Shown: in pieces, positions 8,113 to 17,574 of the stretch
Layout: each line of letters opens with the position of its first letter
Numbering within the stretch: the stretch's first letter is position 1
Assembly (NCBI GenBank): GCA_016191085.1
Contig: JACPPJ010000029.1
Coordinates: forward strand, 1 to 64,000
Source: Acidobacteriota bacterium
GTDB taxonomy: Bacteria; Acidobacteriota; Terriglobia; 2-12-FULL-54-10
DNA: 64,000 nt
Direction: 5' to 3'
Notes under the pieces: model-generated
Databases searched by the model: none
The model's input: the letters and a program-made list of their open reading frames with translations, nothing else
Told to the model about the DNA's origin: nothing
Translations under genes and position numbers: made by a program

Positions 8113-11040
8113 ATGCGTCGAGTTACTCTGGCAATTTTGTTATCTGGAATTGCAGTCTTTCTGCTATCGAACCCCGCTAGGATCATCGCTTATCTGACCG
8201 ATCTTAAAATTTATCAGCCGACCAACTATTACTCATTCATCCCGCCGGCAGCGGGTTCGAGCTACGTAGATCCGGTCTTCGGCACAACCATCACCAGGCT
8301 TTCGGATGCCATGCGGACCACTAGAGCCGACAGCGGCGGAACAGTCGTGTCTATCAGCAATGAATACTCCACGATGTCGCCGTTCAATTCAAACAATTCA
8401 TATATCCTGCTCGCCGAATTCAGCTACTTCGCGCTGTATGACGGCGCGACAGGACGCCGGATCAAACACCTCTGCTGCCAGGTGAACTCAAACAGCGAAC
8501 CGCGATGGTCGCGCACCAACCCGGCGGTCTTCTATTACCATTACGGCAATCAGCTCAAATCCTATAACGTCACAACAGACGTAGCTACGCTGATTCACAC
8601 CTTTAGCGAATACGGATCCATCAGCGCGCATGGAGAATCCGAGATCAGCCATGACGGCGATCACCTCGTGCTGGCGGGCGATGGCCGCTATGTTTTCGTA
8701 TACACCATCAGCACTGACAGCAAAGGGGGCGTCTTCGACACCGCAGTCGGCGGTGCGTGGGACAGCGTCTACATAACCCCACGAAATAACGTCCTTATCA
8801 GTTGGATGCGCGACGGGTATTCGCGTTATCAAGGCGAAGAACTCTACGACGTGAACATGAATTTCCTGCGCCAGGCAGCCAGCTACAACACTCACAAACG
8901 CATCACCAAAGATATAGATGGCAGCGAAATTCTGGTGCAGTTTAATGGCAACGATCCTCGCCCCATCTCGAATTGCAATAACGGCCTGGTAAAGATCAAT
9001 CTCGCCACCCTGCAGCAGGCCTGTCTCTTGCCGAATATGGACTGGAGTCTTGCCTCGCACGTCACTGCTCCTGACGGCAACGGATGGGTATTCGTCGAAA
9101 TGTACAATCCCAACGACGTGAATCCTGATTCGAGCAGTTGGGTCACGTACACCAATGAAATTCTCCAGGTAAAGCTCGATGGCACACAGGTTCGCCGCCT
9201 TGCGCATCATCGCAGCCGTCCTCTGAACAGCTATACCTATCAGCCCAAGGCCAGCGTGAGCCGCGACGGCACTCGCATCATCTACGGCAGCAACTATGGG
9301 CTGCAAGCAATCTTGGGCTACCCGACTGAATACAGCGACGCCTATATGCTGATGGTGCCGGGCGCTACGACCAGTACTCCTACCGCAACCGCCCCGACTA
9401 TCAGCACCGCATCGCTGCCGGCCGGCACTCAGGGCACGTCATATAGCACAACGTTAGCCGCTTCAGGCGGAACCGCTCCATACACATGGGCCATCTCTGC
9501 GGGCGCTCTTCCCGCAGGGTTGGCACTATCGGTCAGCACCGGAGTAATTTCGGGCACGCCATCGGCTGACGGCACGAGCAGCTTCACGGCTAAAGTGACC
9601 GACTCGGCGTCTCTAAGTTCAACGCAAGCACTCAGCATCACCATTAACGCCAGCACCACGACGGGCGGTGGCACGACGAGTGGAGGCGGTACCTCTACTA
9701 CCACCACGACCACGGTCGTGCAAGAAAACAACTCGGCGGCAGTGTATTCCGGCGGGTGGTACACCGTGAAACGCGGCTATTACAGCGGTAACGCCGCCAG
9801 CTCAGCCATGACCAGGGGCGATCAGGCCAGCTTCACGTTCACTGGCGTTGCAGTTCGCTGGATTGGCTATAAGGACGAGTGGGCAGGAATCGCCAACGTC
9901 TACCTGGACGGCCAATTACAAGCCACCGTTGATACATACGCCCGTCCGTCTCGAAACGAAGTGACGGTCTGGTCTGCGACAGGTCTGACCAATTCCAGTC
10001 ATACGCTGACGATCGTCGCTGCGGGAACAGCTAATCCCTCTTCCGGCGGAACCTGGGTCTGGGTAGACGCTTACAGCGTTGACAGCGTCACTACGGCTCC
10101 TGCGGCAAATTCTCCGTCTATCACGACGGCTTCACTGCCTGCAGGGACGCAAAGTAGCCCGTATACAACGACGCTAGCCGCAGCAGGCGGCACCACACCT
10201 TATTCGTGGTCGCTCGCATCCGGCGCGTTGCCGACGGGTTTGGCTCTCGCCACCACGGGCATGATTTCCGGCACTCCTTCGACAGCGGGTACGAACAATT
10301 TCACCGTGAAGTTGATAGACGCCGCATCTCAGACAGTCACAAAGGCATTGAGCATTATCATTAACGCACTGGCGCCCTCGGCCGCCCCGCTGGCAATCAG
10401 CACCACATCATTACCCAACGCAACTCAGAACGCAGCGTATGGCACCACGCTCGCAGCTACGGGCGGCACCGCTCCTTACACGTGGTCCGTAGCATCCGGA
10501 GCGTTGCCGGCGGGACTTGCTCTCGCAGCAAGCACCGGGATTATCTCCGGCACGCCCACCGGCAGCGGAACGAGCAGCTTTACCGTCAAGGTCAGCGATG
10601 CGGCGGCTCAGGCAACAACGCAGGCACTCAGCCTCACCGTCAATGCACTCAACACCACGCCCGTTCATTATGAGCAGACCAATTCCGCCGTTAGCTATGC
10701 CGGCGGCTGGTACACGGTGAGCCGCACGTATTACGGCGGCGGCAGCGCCGGGGCCGCCATGTCTCTTGGCGATAAAGCAACGCTGACCTTTACAGGCTCG
10801 GGCGTGAGCTGGATCGGATACCGCGATGAATGGTCAGGCATTGCGAACGTCTACGTTGACGGGCAATTCAAGGCCACTGTAGACACGTATGCCACTCCAT
10901 CGGTAACACAGAACGCGATCTGGAGCATCAGCGGGCTCCCCGCGGGCAACCACACGCTGACCATCACAGTCCAAGGCACTCGCAATGCTTCGTCCGGAGG
11001 CACGTGGGTGTGGTTGGATGGGTTCGACGTGATTCCGTAA
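8113..11040 (+). CDS. Large secreted surface protein: propeller-like domain, three Ig-like repeats, two jelly-roll-like repeats
   Basis: 975 residues with an N-terminal signal/anchor (RRVTLAILLSGIAVFLL). Residues about 35-420 contain repeated strands and motifs such as ISHDGDHLVLAGDGRYVFVY and KASVSRDGTRIIYG, typical of beta-propellers. Three He_PIG-type Ig repeats follow at about 427-513, 666-752 and 759-845, each with ASLPAGTQ, GGT-PY-W and G-ISGTP. Two copies of a domain of about 124 residues (about 535-658 and 852-975) share GGWYTV, WIGY-DEW-GIANVY-DG and SSGGTWVW-D; they look like carbohydrate-binding jelly-rolls. A Thr/Gly-rich linker lies near residue 515. The protein is probably an adhesin or matrix protein. 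No LPxTG or clear C-terminal sorting signal is seen. Confidence 0.8.
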   Translation: MRRVTLAILLSGIAVFLLSNPARIIAYLTDLKIYQPTNYYSFIPPAAGSSYVDPVFGTTITRLSDAMRTTRADSGGTVVSISNEYSTMSPFNSNNSYILLAEFSYFALYDGATGRRIKHLCCQVNSNSEPRWSRTNPAVFYYHYGNQLKSYNVTTDVATLIHTFSEYGSISAHGESEISHDGDHLVLAGDGRYVFVYTISTDSKGGVFDTAVGGAWDSVYITPRNNVLISWMRDGYSRYQGEELYDVNMNFLRQAASYNTHKRITKDIDGSEILVQFNGNDPRPISNCNNGLVKINLATLQQACLLPNMDWSLASHVTAPDGNGWVFVEMYNPNDVNPDSSSWVTYTNEILQVKLDGTQVRRLAHHRSRPLNSYTYQPKASVSRDGTRIIYGSNYGLQAILGYPTEYSDAYMLMVPGATTSTPTATAPTISTASLPAGTQGTSYSTTLAASGGTAPYTWAISAGALPAGLALSVSTGVISGTPSADGTSSFTAKVTDSASLSSTQALSITINASTTTGGGTTSGGGTSTTTTTTVVQENNSAAVYSGGWYTVKRGYYSGNAASSAMTRGDQASFTFTGVAVRWIGYKDEWAGIANVYLDGQLQATVDTYARPSRNEVTVWSATGLTNSSHTLTIVAAGTANPSSGGTWVWVDAYSVDSVTTAPAANSPSITTASLPAGTQSSPYTTTLAAAGGTTPYSWSLASGALPTGLALATTGMISGTPSTAGTNNFTVKLIDAASQTVTKALSIIINALAPSAAPLAISTTSLPNATQNAAYGTTLAATGGTAPYTWSVASGALPAGLALAASTGIISGTPTGSGTSSFTVKVSDAAAQATTQALSLTVNALNTTPVHYEQTNSAVSYAGGWYTVSRTYYGGGSAGAAMSLGDKATLTFTGSGVSWIGYRDEWSGIANVYVDGQFKATVDTYATPSVTQNAIWSISGLPAGNHTLTITVQGTRNASSGGTWVWLDGFDVIP

Positions 11041-11101
11041 ATGGCGTGACGAACGAAGGTGGGAGCGGCGTTCGCACGCTGCTCCCGCCTCAGGAGAAGC
11101 T

Positions 11102-11548
11102 ATGTCAATCTTCGCGACATTGAAACAAGTAATCGGCCGTTTATTTACCAGTGAACTCCCGCGTGGAATACAACTGCAAGCGGCTTGCGTTCCGCTGGTG
11201 GCCCACAACGCCTTCTCGCGCGACCTACGCTACCGCGTAGGCAACCAGCGTATCGCGGGCGCCAACCAGCGGGCATCGTTGATGACGCCGAATACCGAGC
11301 AGGCCGATGAATCTCCAGCGCCTCCTTCGCCCCCCGCCGGTCCCAGTAAGCCTCCGGGAACAGTTATTGCTTTCCCGACGCGCAGTGACAAACCGGATCA
11401 GCCTCCAATCCCGCCAGACAAAGCGCCCGGCGAGATCATAGCTTTCCCAACTCGCACGCAGTACTCCTCGCCAGATTACGTTATGATGGACAAGGTATTA
11501 GAGCAGTTGCTCGCACGGCATGCCAAGAATGTAGGCGAGGACTCTTAA
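11102..11548 (+). CDS. Hypothetical proline-rich protein with two IAFPTR repeats
   Basis: 148 residues, preceded by a good AGGAG ribosome binding site. The central part is proline-rich and contains two copies of a short motif, PPGTVIAFPTR and PGEIIAFPTR, separated by 27 residues. The C-terminus is an amphipathic helix, MDKVLEQLLARHAKN. There is no signal peptide. It begins 61 bp after the surface-protein gene on the same strand. I do not recognise the family. The repeated motif in a disordered setting suggests a linear peptide that docks a partner protein, but no function can be assigned. Confidence 0.55.
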   Translation: MSIFATLKQVIGRLFTSELPRGIQLQAACVPLVAHNAFSRDLRYRVGNQRIAGANQRASLMTPNTEQADESPAPPSPPAGPSKPPGTVIAFPTRSDKPDQPPIPPDKAPGEIIAFPTRTQYSSPDYVMMDKVLEQLLARHAKNVGEDS

Positions 11549-11596
11549 GCAGCCTCTTTTCCGGTGCGCGCTGACCGCGCACCACCTGATATTGGA

Positions 11597-11777
11597 TCAG
11601 TTTGAAAACGGAAGGGCACGACTTCAGTCGTGCCGGTACAATTAGCAAAGCGAGGCGCTTCAGCGCCTGGGGTGCAAACCTCAGCGGCTAAAGCCGCGTC
11701 GGTGCATTCCGTTTCGGCATGGCTGAAGCCATGCCCTTCCGGAATTCACGGATCAGAAGCGCCGAAATTCAAACTGA
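11597..11777 (+). repeat. Complete four-palindrome element with terminal inverted repeats
   Basis: A 181-bp element bounded by perfect 10-bp inverted repeats TCAGTTTGAA and TTCAAACTGA. Inside, in order, are GGCACGACT-TC-AGTCGTGCC, GGCGCTTCAGCGCC, CAGCGGCTAAAGCCGC and GGCATGGCT-GA-AGCCATGCC. The same order of palindromes recurs at 35530, 40819 and 48840 with different terminal sequences. No protein is encoded. It sits directly upstream of the MetF-like gene and provides the spurious upstream extension of that reading frame. Confidence 0.85.
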
Positions 11778-11926
11778 CCCAGCACCCACCACCTGAATCC
11801 GTTTACAAAACCTCCCTCAAATCGCTACAATCGAAGTGCGTCTTACCGTTCGCTGTGAAGCCACAGCGGGTGGAGTATTTACTCGTCTATTCGTCGCCGG
11901 ACCCGCAACACCGCAGGCGCTCAATT

Positions 11927-12865
11927 ATGCAGCTTAAGGAAAAGATCGAGAATGCAGCACAGCCGGTCGTGTTGTTCGAACTGATTCCACCGAAGGTCGG
12001 TGACAGTGAAGAACTGGATCAGCACCTGGCATTGGTCCGTGAATTGTCCAGTTCGGTGGACGCCATTAATATTCCTGAAATACGTGAAGAGACACGTCAG
12101 GGCGTGCGGCGTGCGAAGCAGCCAGAGCGGATTGAGCCGCGCGTATTCGCCAAAGCAATTCAGGATAATGCAGCCATAGAAACTATCATTAACCGCGTGA
12201 CCGTGCATGATCCGTCGTCGAACCAGCTAGCTTGGCTCGCGGAAACTGAACGGAAGTTTGGCATCAAGAATATGATTCTCGTGGGAGGAGAATCACACAC
12301 AGTAATCTATCCCGGTCCAAACGTGCCGGAAACCGCCGCGCTAGCTCTCGGTGCCAATCTGGATCTGTTCTTAGGCGGTATTACTATTCCCAGCCGTTCG
12401 CAGGAGGCTTCCAGAATCCGGAAAAAATACGCTCAGGGATTGCGTTACTTTACTACGCAGGTGCTGTTCGATTCGAACGACATCGTGGATCTCGTTCAGA
12501 ATCTCAATGGCCTTGATGTGCGGATATTCCTCAGCTTTGCGCCTGTAAGCACCGAGCGCGATGTGGAGTTTTTGCGCTGGCTCGGAGTGGACGTTCCCAA
12601 GAACGTAGCCTGGTCCATATCCAAAGTTGCCGATCCCGCCAAGGCGCTTGAGAAAACCACGGCTCAGGCCGCAAAGATTTTAACCGATGTTTTCGACAAC
12701 CTGCCCGCGCATCCGCCCGGTCTGGGCATTAATGTAGAACAGATTACGCGGCGCAACCACCAGCCGGCCAAATCTATGCTGGAAACATTGGGCGGATTCT
12801 ACAGGCACTTGTTACACACCCGCTACGGCGGACCTGTAGCCCTGCAACAGGCCACCAAGAATTGA
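11927..12865 (+). CDS. Methylenetetrahydrofolate reductase-like protein (MetF family)
   Basis: 312 residues. The N-terminus VVLFELIPPK matches the FE-xPPK signature that opens the MetF TIM-barrel. Later segments such as NIPEI, VHDPSSNQLAW, MILVGGES and TTQVLFDSNDI fit the FAD- and folate-binding strands of the family. Classical MetF uses NADH and FAD to reduce 5,10-methylene-THF to 5-methyl-THF for methionine synthesis. This sequence departs from E. coli MetF, so a related reductase or a MetF-like domain of another C1 pathway is possible. The frame is open upstream to 11630, but that part is translated repeat DNA, so the ATG at 11927 was chosen. No metH or other folate gene is adjacent. Confidence 0.7.
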   Translation: MQLKEKIENAAQPVVLFELIPPKVGDSEELDQHLALVRELSSSVDAINIPEIREETRQGVRRAKQPERIEPRVFAKAIQDNAAIETIINRVTVHDPSSNQLAWLAETERKFGIKNMILVGGESHTVIYPGPNVPETAALALGANLDLFLGGITIPSRSQEASRIRKKYAQGLRYFTTQVLFDSNDIVDLVQNLNGLDVRIFLSFAPVSTERDVEFLRWLGVDVPKNVAWSISKVADPAKALEKTTAQAAKILTDVFDNLPAHPPGLGINVEQITRRNHQPAKSMLETLGGFYRHLLHTRYGGPVALQQATKN

Positions 12866-12993
12866 ATCTAGCGGCATTGTGTCGAAGCGCATGTATACCA
12901 CGCACGCCGCGGTGGGTGCGGCACGGGGGCGCGTTTCCCTTTACTGCGAGTAAGGAATCTGTTCTGTATTGAGCAAATGAGGGCGGGCCATCG

Positions 12994-13431
12994 TCACCAG
13001 GAGTTGTATAGTTCACCTGACAAGCTCCGCAGGTTCGAGCCGCTTCGCACGTCAACAATCCCAGGATTGGTCTGGTCGGCAGCGATGAGCGTGTCCTCCT
13101 CGCGCACCTCCACCCAAGTGCTGCTGCTGCCTGTAAACGGGTCGGGCGGAATCTGACGCATATATCCTTTTTCTGCCAGGTCCTGCAGCGATTGCGGCGC
13201 CTCTTGCCGGTCCAGCGTGTATTCGTCAATCAAAGATCGCATCGTGAATAAGTCGTCGCGCAACACGGCTTCTTTAGCCCTTATGATGGAGTTACGGTAA
13301 ACAGGCGCGGCGATCGAAATCAGGATGAGGATGATCGTAATGACGATCATCAGCTCGATGAGTGTGAATCCGCTCTCACGCCTGGCTCGGAGTTTCTGAG
13401 CCACTCGCTTCTTCAATGATGTTGTCACCAT
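12994..13431 (-). CDS. Type II secretion/type IV pilus pseudopilin, GspG-like
   Basis: 145 residues with a class III prepilin leader: a basic N-terminus, then G21 followed by FTLIELMIVITIILILISIA, with glutamate at mature position 5. A prepilin peptidase would cleave after G21 and methylate F22. The soluble domain contains the GspG-like segment RDDLFTMRSLIDEYTLDR and PPDPFTGSSSTWV. It is the last gene of a three-gene reverse-strand group; its start overlaps the preceding pseudopilin by 7 bp, indicating translational coupling. Confidence 0.85.
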   Translation of the reverse strand: MVTTSLKKRVAQKLRARRESGFTLIELMIVITIILILISIAAPVYRNSIIRAKEAVLRDDLFTMRSLIDEYTLDRQEAPQSLQDLAEKGYMRQIPPDPFTGSSSTWVEVREEDTLIAADQTNPGIVDVRSGSNLRSLSGELYNSW

Positions 13432-13895
13432 TCAGAATACTTCGTTCCATCGAGCGCAGAGTCCTGGCTCTTGGTGTAAACGTCAAACACGTTTTGTCCG
13501 CCAAACGAGGGCGAATCAGGATCGTCTTGATACGACCGCAGGCCCCAATCGGTCGAGTGCGTCATGGGGTCCATGGGAATGCGGCGCAAGAACTTCAGCT
13601 TTTTCTCAGCGGCGCCAGTGGTCTTGACACCATCAACCAGAGTTTGCAAATCCGGCGGGTAGCCCTCCGTATCCACTTTCACCTGAAACATCCCGCGATC
13701 GGCCGCCTCTTTGTGACGGTCGATGGCCGTGCGGATTTCACGGAGCGCCGCGCGCAACTCGCGTTCGCGTTCGCGTTTTAGTTGTATGCGCGCCAGCGGC
13801 AACGCCAGCGTGGAAAGCACGAACAGGATGGTGCATGCGACGATCAGTTCAATGAGGGTCAGTCCGGATTGACGCTTTCGTTTCGCTTGTAACAT
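13425..13895 (-). CDS. Second pseudopilin (GspG/GspH-like)
   Basis: 156 residues. The prepilin leader is MLQAKRKRQSG, followed by LTLIELIVACTILFVLSTLA, so cleavage is predicted after G11 with the glutamate at +5. A long charged helix, RIQLKRERERELRAALREIRTAIDR (about 30-55), precedes a small soluble domain with the IPMDPMTHSTDWGLRSYQDD segment found in many acidobacterial pseudopilins. It lies 15 bp after the secretin gene and overlaps the next pseudopilin, so all three form one operon. Confidence 0.83.
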   Translation of the reverse strand: MLQAKRKRQSGLTLIELIVACTILFVLSTLALPLARIQLKRERERELRAALREIRTAIDRHKEAADRGMFQVKVDTEGYPPDLQTLVDGVKTTGAAEKKLKFLRRIPMDPMTHSTDWGLRSYQDDPDSPSFGGQNVFDVYTKSQDSALDGTKYSEW

Positions 13896-13910
13896 TACAA
13901 AGTTGCTGCC

Positions 13911-16298
13911 CTATTTAATGGTGACCGTAGCCTGTGAAACCCGAGCAAACAAGAACTCTGCGCTGCTTCCCGCGGGAGTCACTCCCAACGCGGTCGTGCC
14001 CGGCTGCCCCGCTTCAAACGTAAGCACGGCTAACGTACCTTCGCCCTTCACACCTGCCGACGCGGGGGGTCTTGTCAGCGTAACAACGGTTTTTCCGGAT
14101 TGCTCATCCGTCCGCTGAACCACCGCTACAGGCTCGCCGTCCGTGCCCAGAAACCCGCCATTCTTTACGCGCACCAGCTTCATCAATGTCGGATCGTAGG
14201 AGATTTCGAACGAAGCTGAGTTAACCTCGCCGGAACTCTGAACCCGCACAGGAACCTCAAACGTATCCCCCGGCTTCTGCACCAGACTGGTGTTTTCGAT
14301 TGCGATACTTGGCGATACCGAAACAGGTGGTATTGACGCCGGCCGCTGGCCGGCGCCAGTCGCCGCGGGTGGAACAGGAGCAGCTCCCGGCGCAGGTGGG
14401 AGGGCCGCAGGCGCCGGAACTGCCTGAGGTAGAGATCGTCTACTCCGCAGGCGTACGTCACCTTCCGTGCCGACGTCGAGCGACCTGCGGTTCAGCGGCA
14501 AGATCTCCGGCAGGCGAACCGCGTGCGGCGTTAGAACGATTAGTACTTCATCTTCAGCCAGCGTGCTGCTGGTATTTGAGAACAGGTACTTCAGTAACGG
14601 TATTTGAGACAACCCTGGAACGCCGGTCACCGATTTCGTCAACTGTGTCTGCATCAGTCCGCCAAGGATGTTGATTTCCCCTTCTCTCAGACGGATGTCG
14701 TGATCGATTATTCGTTGACCGATGATCGGCTGGTCGATGCCGCCAATATTGGTCTTCGACGTCACCTGCGAGACTTCCACACGAACTTTCAAAGTCACTT
14801 CGCCGTTGATGTGCACCTTGGGAGTGATGTCCAGGTTCACTCCTACATCCAGGTACTGAAACTGTGTGTTCACCAGAGGATTGACGCCCACTCCGCCGAT
14901 ACCGGGCTGAAAGCTCCCCGTCGCTACAGGGACGCGATCACCGATCCTTAGCGTTGCTTTTTGCCCATCGGATGCGCGCACTTCCGGCCGCTGCAACACC
15001 CGAGTATTCGAGTCGCTAAGCAGCGCGGTCAATGCTGCGCCGGGCAAGGTGATGGAAAAATCGCCCGTGCTCAGAGTCCCGAGGCGGTTCAGCGGGATAC
15101 TGCCGGTGGTGGTACCAGTTGTTGTTTGAATGCCCGTGTTCGGATCGGTACTGGAGCTACTGCTGGTGGTCGCGCCCCGCGGTGTAAATGCCGACTGCAC
15201 CTGAATCCCCGGCGCTCCGCCCGAGACGGGATAAAGCCCCAGTTGACGAGTCTTATCACGGCGCACCTCGAGCACTGCCACATCTACAACGACCTCGGAT
15301 TTGGCCTTGTCTATATCCTGGATGATTTTCTCAGCGATAGCGACGCGGTCCGGAGTATCCCGGATGATGATGGCATTTAGTGAATTGATCTGCTGAATGC
15401 GGCGGGTCTCCAGCAAGCTGCGGATCGCCGTCACGGCTTCGGTTAATTCCTGGGGCGTAATAGGATTAGAAAGATAAAAGGTGCGAATAATCTGCTCTTC
15501 CTGCTCGCGCCGCTTTACCGCCGTGTCCGGTACGACCAGAATGGTATTCGACGTCAAAACCTTCCAGAACGTCTTGGTCAGCAGCGCGGTCTGGTCGAGT
15601 GCCTCTTCCAGAGAGACGCCGTTCAACTCCACAGTGATTGGCTTGGAGACAAAATCCGGATCGAACAGCACGTTAATACCCGCCAGCTTTCCGATTGTCT
15701 CGAATATCATTTTGCTCTCATTCCTCATCTTCAAGTTGATGGGCGCTTGAGAGAGCGGCTTCAGTTCGGCCGGCCCGAGAGCATCCTCCAAACGCGGGTT
15801 CCCGATGCCCGAAGATGGTGGCGCTGCGCCGCCAGGCGGCGCCGCAGTCGGTGGAGTAACTGGCGGTTGCTGCGATTGCGGAAGGGTCGCAGGAGCATTT
15901 TGCTGCTGTATTAATAAGCGCGTGCGGGCGATTTCCTGGCGGGCTGTGGCGTTCGACGGATCCAGCGCGGCGGCTTGTTCGAATTCCGTCATTGCATCTT
16001 TGAGATTACCCTGCCCTAAATATTTATGCCCTCTGTCCACGTGCGCAACCCCCGCCTGGAAGCGCGCCCGGCTGGTAGCCATGACGAATTGCGGGTTTGA
16101 CGGATTGAGCTTGAGAGCCTCTTCATACTTAGTCAAAGCGGTATCGTAGTCCTTGCGAATTTCGGCTTCGCGGCCCGCTTTGAATTCTTTGTCGCCCTTG
16201 GCCGCGAAAGCATCCTGAGGAAGAAGCCCAACTGTGAGAAGGAAAACAAGCAGCAGCGAAGCAGAAGCTCGCTTCCAACCCATTGCGATCCGAACCAT
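13911..16298 (-). CDS. Secretin (GspD/PilQ type) with N-terminal TPR and C-terminal cohesin domain
   Basis: 795 residues. A signal peptide (1-32) ends in DAFAA. TPR-like repeats (about 35-135) include ALTKYEEALKLNPSN and AMTEFEQAAALDPSN. A proline-rich linker precedes secretin N-domains (about 195-330), containing VLFDPDF and INSLNAIIIRDTPD. The secretin barrel (about 350-600) ends with the hallmark VPGLSQIPLLKYLF and VLIVLTPHAVR. Residues about 665-795 form a cohesin-like domain (FEVPVRVQSSGEVNSASFEI...GTLAVLTFEA). Secretins make the outer-membrane gate of type II secretion or type IV pili. The TPR region may replace a separate pilotin or accessory protein. The cohesin domain is not part of classical GspD and may hold secreted or surface partners. 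Confidence 0.9.
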   Translation of the reverse strand: MVRIAMGWKRASASLLLVFLLTVGLLPQDAFAAKGDKEFKAGREAEIRKDYDTALTKYEEALKLNPSNPQFVMATSRARFQAGVAHVDRGHKYLGQGNLKDAMTEFEQAAALDPSNATARQEIARTRLLIQQQNAPATLPQSQQPPVTPPTAAPPGGAAPPSSGIGNPRLEDALGPAELKPLSQAPINLKMRNESKMIFETIGKLAGINVLFDPDFVSKPITVELNGVSLEEALDQTALLTKTFWKVLTSNTILVVPDTAVKRREQEEQIIRTFYLSNPITPQELTEAVTAIRSLLETRRIQQINSLNAIIIRDTPDRVAIAEKIIQDIDKAKSEVVVDVAVLEVRRDKTRQLGLYPVSGGAPGIQVQSAFTPRGATTSSSSSTDPNTGIQTTTGTTTGSIPLNRLGTLSTGDFSITLPGAALTALLSDSNTRVLQRPEVRASDGQKATLRIGDRVPVATGSFQPGIGGVGVNPLVNTQFQYLDVGVNLDITPKVHINGEVTLKVRVEVSQVTSKTNIGGIDQPIIGQRIIDHDIRLREGEINILGGLMQTQLTKSVTGVPGLSQIPLLKYLFSNTSSTLAEDEVLIVLTPHAVRLPEILPLNRRSLDVGTEGDVRLRSRRSLPQAVPAPAALPPAPGAAPVPPAATGAGQRPASIPPVSVSPSIAIENTSLVQKPGDTFEVPVRVQSSGEVNSASFEISYDPTLMKLVRVKNGGFLGTDGEPVAVVQRTDEQSGKTVVTLTRPPASAGVKGEGTLAVLTFEAGQPGTTALGVTPAGSSAEFLFARVSQATVTIK

Positions 16299-16491
16299 TA
16301 ATGCCTCCCGAAAGTGGTGAGCGGTGAGCCTGTCATAGAGGAAATAGTGCCTGTGCGCTCGTTTGAGTTTACCATAGCTAGGCCGCGCCGTGACGCTTCA
16401 TTGGATGCAAACAAGCCGTATCGCGTTGTGTTCGAACCGCAGTGAAATCAGAGCTTTGAGGAATTCTCCTGCCGGCGCGCGTCTGGGCTGG

Positions 16492-17574
16492 CTACTCGAT
16501 TGGCTCGACAACTTCTTTGGGTTCCGGCATCTGCACGACCAGCGTCGCCGTTAACACCAGGACGATGCCGGCGGCCTGCAGCGGCCGGATCACCTCTCCC
16601 AGAGCGATCGCGGCTATTACAATGGCGAAGACAGGCTCCAGACAACTCACTACAATAGCCCGCGTAGGCGGCAGGTGTTGCAGTCCGGCGGCGTAGAGGG
16701 AGAACGGGGCCAGAGCCGAAATCATCGCGAATACCAGAAGAAATAACCACTGCGCTCCGGAGTAATTCGCGGACGCAACTTTCCAGACCGGGTTCACCAC
16801 CATCCAGAACAGTGAGGCGCCCAGCGTGCTGTACAAAACGATGATCCATCGGTTATACCGCCTCAGCAGATCGTGCCCGTACACGTTGTAGAATGCGAAC
16901 GCCAGTGCCGAGAGCGTGGCGGCCGCCAAGCCCAGCGCGTCCGCCCGGAACCCTCCGGCGCCAAAGACATTGAGCACCATGGCGCATCCCGCCACTGCGA
17001 GCGCCACCGCACTGAACTGCTGCAACAATGCCCTGTGACGGCCTCGCGCGACAAAATAAAACAGCACCCAAATCGGCGCGGTGTATTGCAAAATAATCGC
17101 GGTGGCGACGTTGGTCCGTTGTATGGCCAGATAGTAAAAGTAGTTTGACGCCGCAGTCCCGAGCGTGCCCAAAATAAACAGCCGGCCTAGATCGGCTCGC
17201 GGCAGGCGCAGGCGCGCGGCGCCCGTACGCCAGACCAGCAACGGCAGTAATAGCAGAAAAGAGAATGTGACGCGCGTCTGCGAGAGAATTACCGGCTCGA
17301 TGGAGCGCAATGCCTCATCGCCAGCGAGAAGCCGTCCCGTAAACACGGCCCGGCCCAGAGTCGCAGCGATCCCCCACAAAAACGTCGCCGCCGCGATATA
17401 GAGGTACCCGCGCAGCGCACTTCGGCTGGACGCCGCAACTTCACGTAGTTCTGCCGTTGCGTGTTTTTCTCCATCCTTCAGTTGAATCCAACGCCGAGTC
17501 TTTAGGTTGAGTTGGTTATGATCATTGTGGCCGATGCAATGACTGATGACTGCCTGCTCCCTGCTTATGATCAA
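16492..17574 (-). CDS. EamA-family transporter (DMT superfamily)
   Basis: About 300 residues of ten hydrophobic segments arranged as two five-helix EamA repeats, beginning at GYLYIAAATFLWGIAATLGR and ending near VLVLTATLVVQMPEPKE. EamA proteins export small metabolites such as amino acids or nucleosides; the substrate here cannot be told. The TTG at 17574 overlaps the TGA of the preceding small gene, which suggests coupling, but the first 55 residues are hydrophilic and unusual, so a start further in is possible. An intergenic stretch of 193 bp separates it from the secretin operon. Confidence 0.8.
   Translation of the reverse strand: MIISREQAVISHCIGHNDHNQLNLKTRRWIQLKDGEKHATAELREVAASSRSALRGYLYIAAATFLWGIAATLGRAVFTGRLLAGDEALRSIEPVILSQTRVTFSFLLLLPLLVWRTGAARLRLPRADLGRLFILGTLGTAASNYFYYLAIQRTNVATAIILQYTAPIWVLFYFVARGRHRALLQQFSAVALAVAGCAMVLNVFGAGGFRADALGLAAATLSALAFAFYNVYGHDLLRRYNRWIIVLYSTLGASLFWMVVNPVWKVASANYSGAQWLFLLVFAMISALAPFSLYAAGLQHLPPTRAIVVSCLEPVFAIVIAAIALGEVIRPLQAAGIVLVLTATLVVQMPEPKEVVEPIE

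Noticed and set aside
11630-11926. N-terminal extension of the MetF-like frame
   Set aside because: The extension is translated four-palindrome repeat DNA; the MetF domain starts right after the ATG at 11927.
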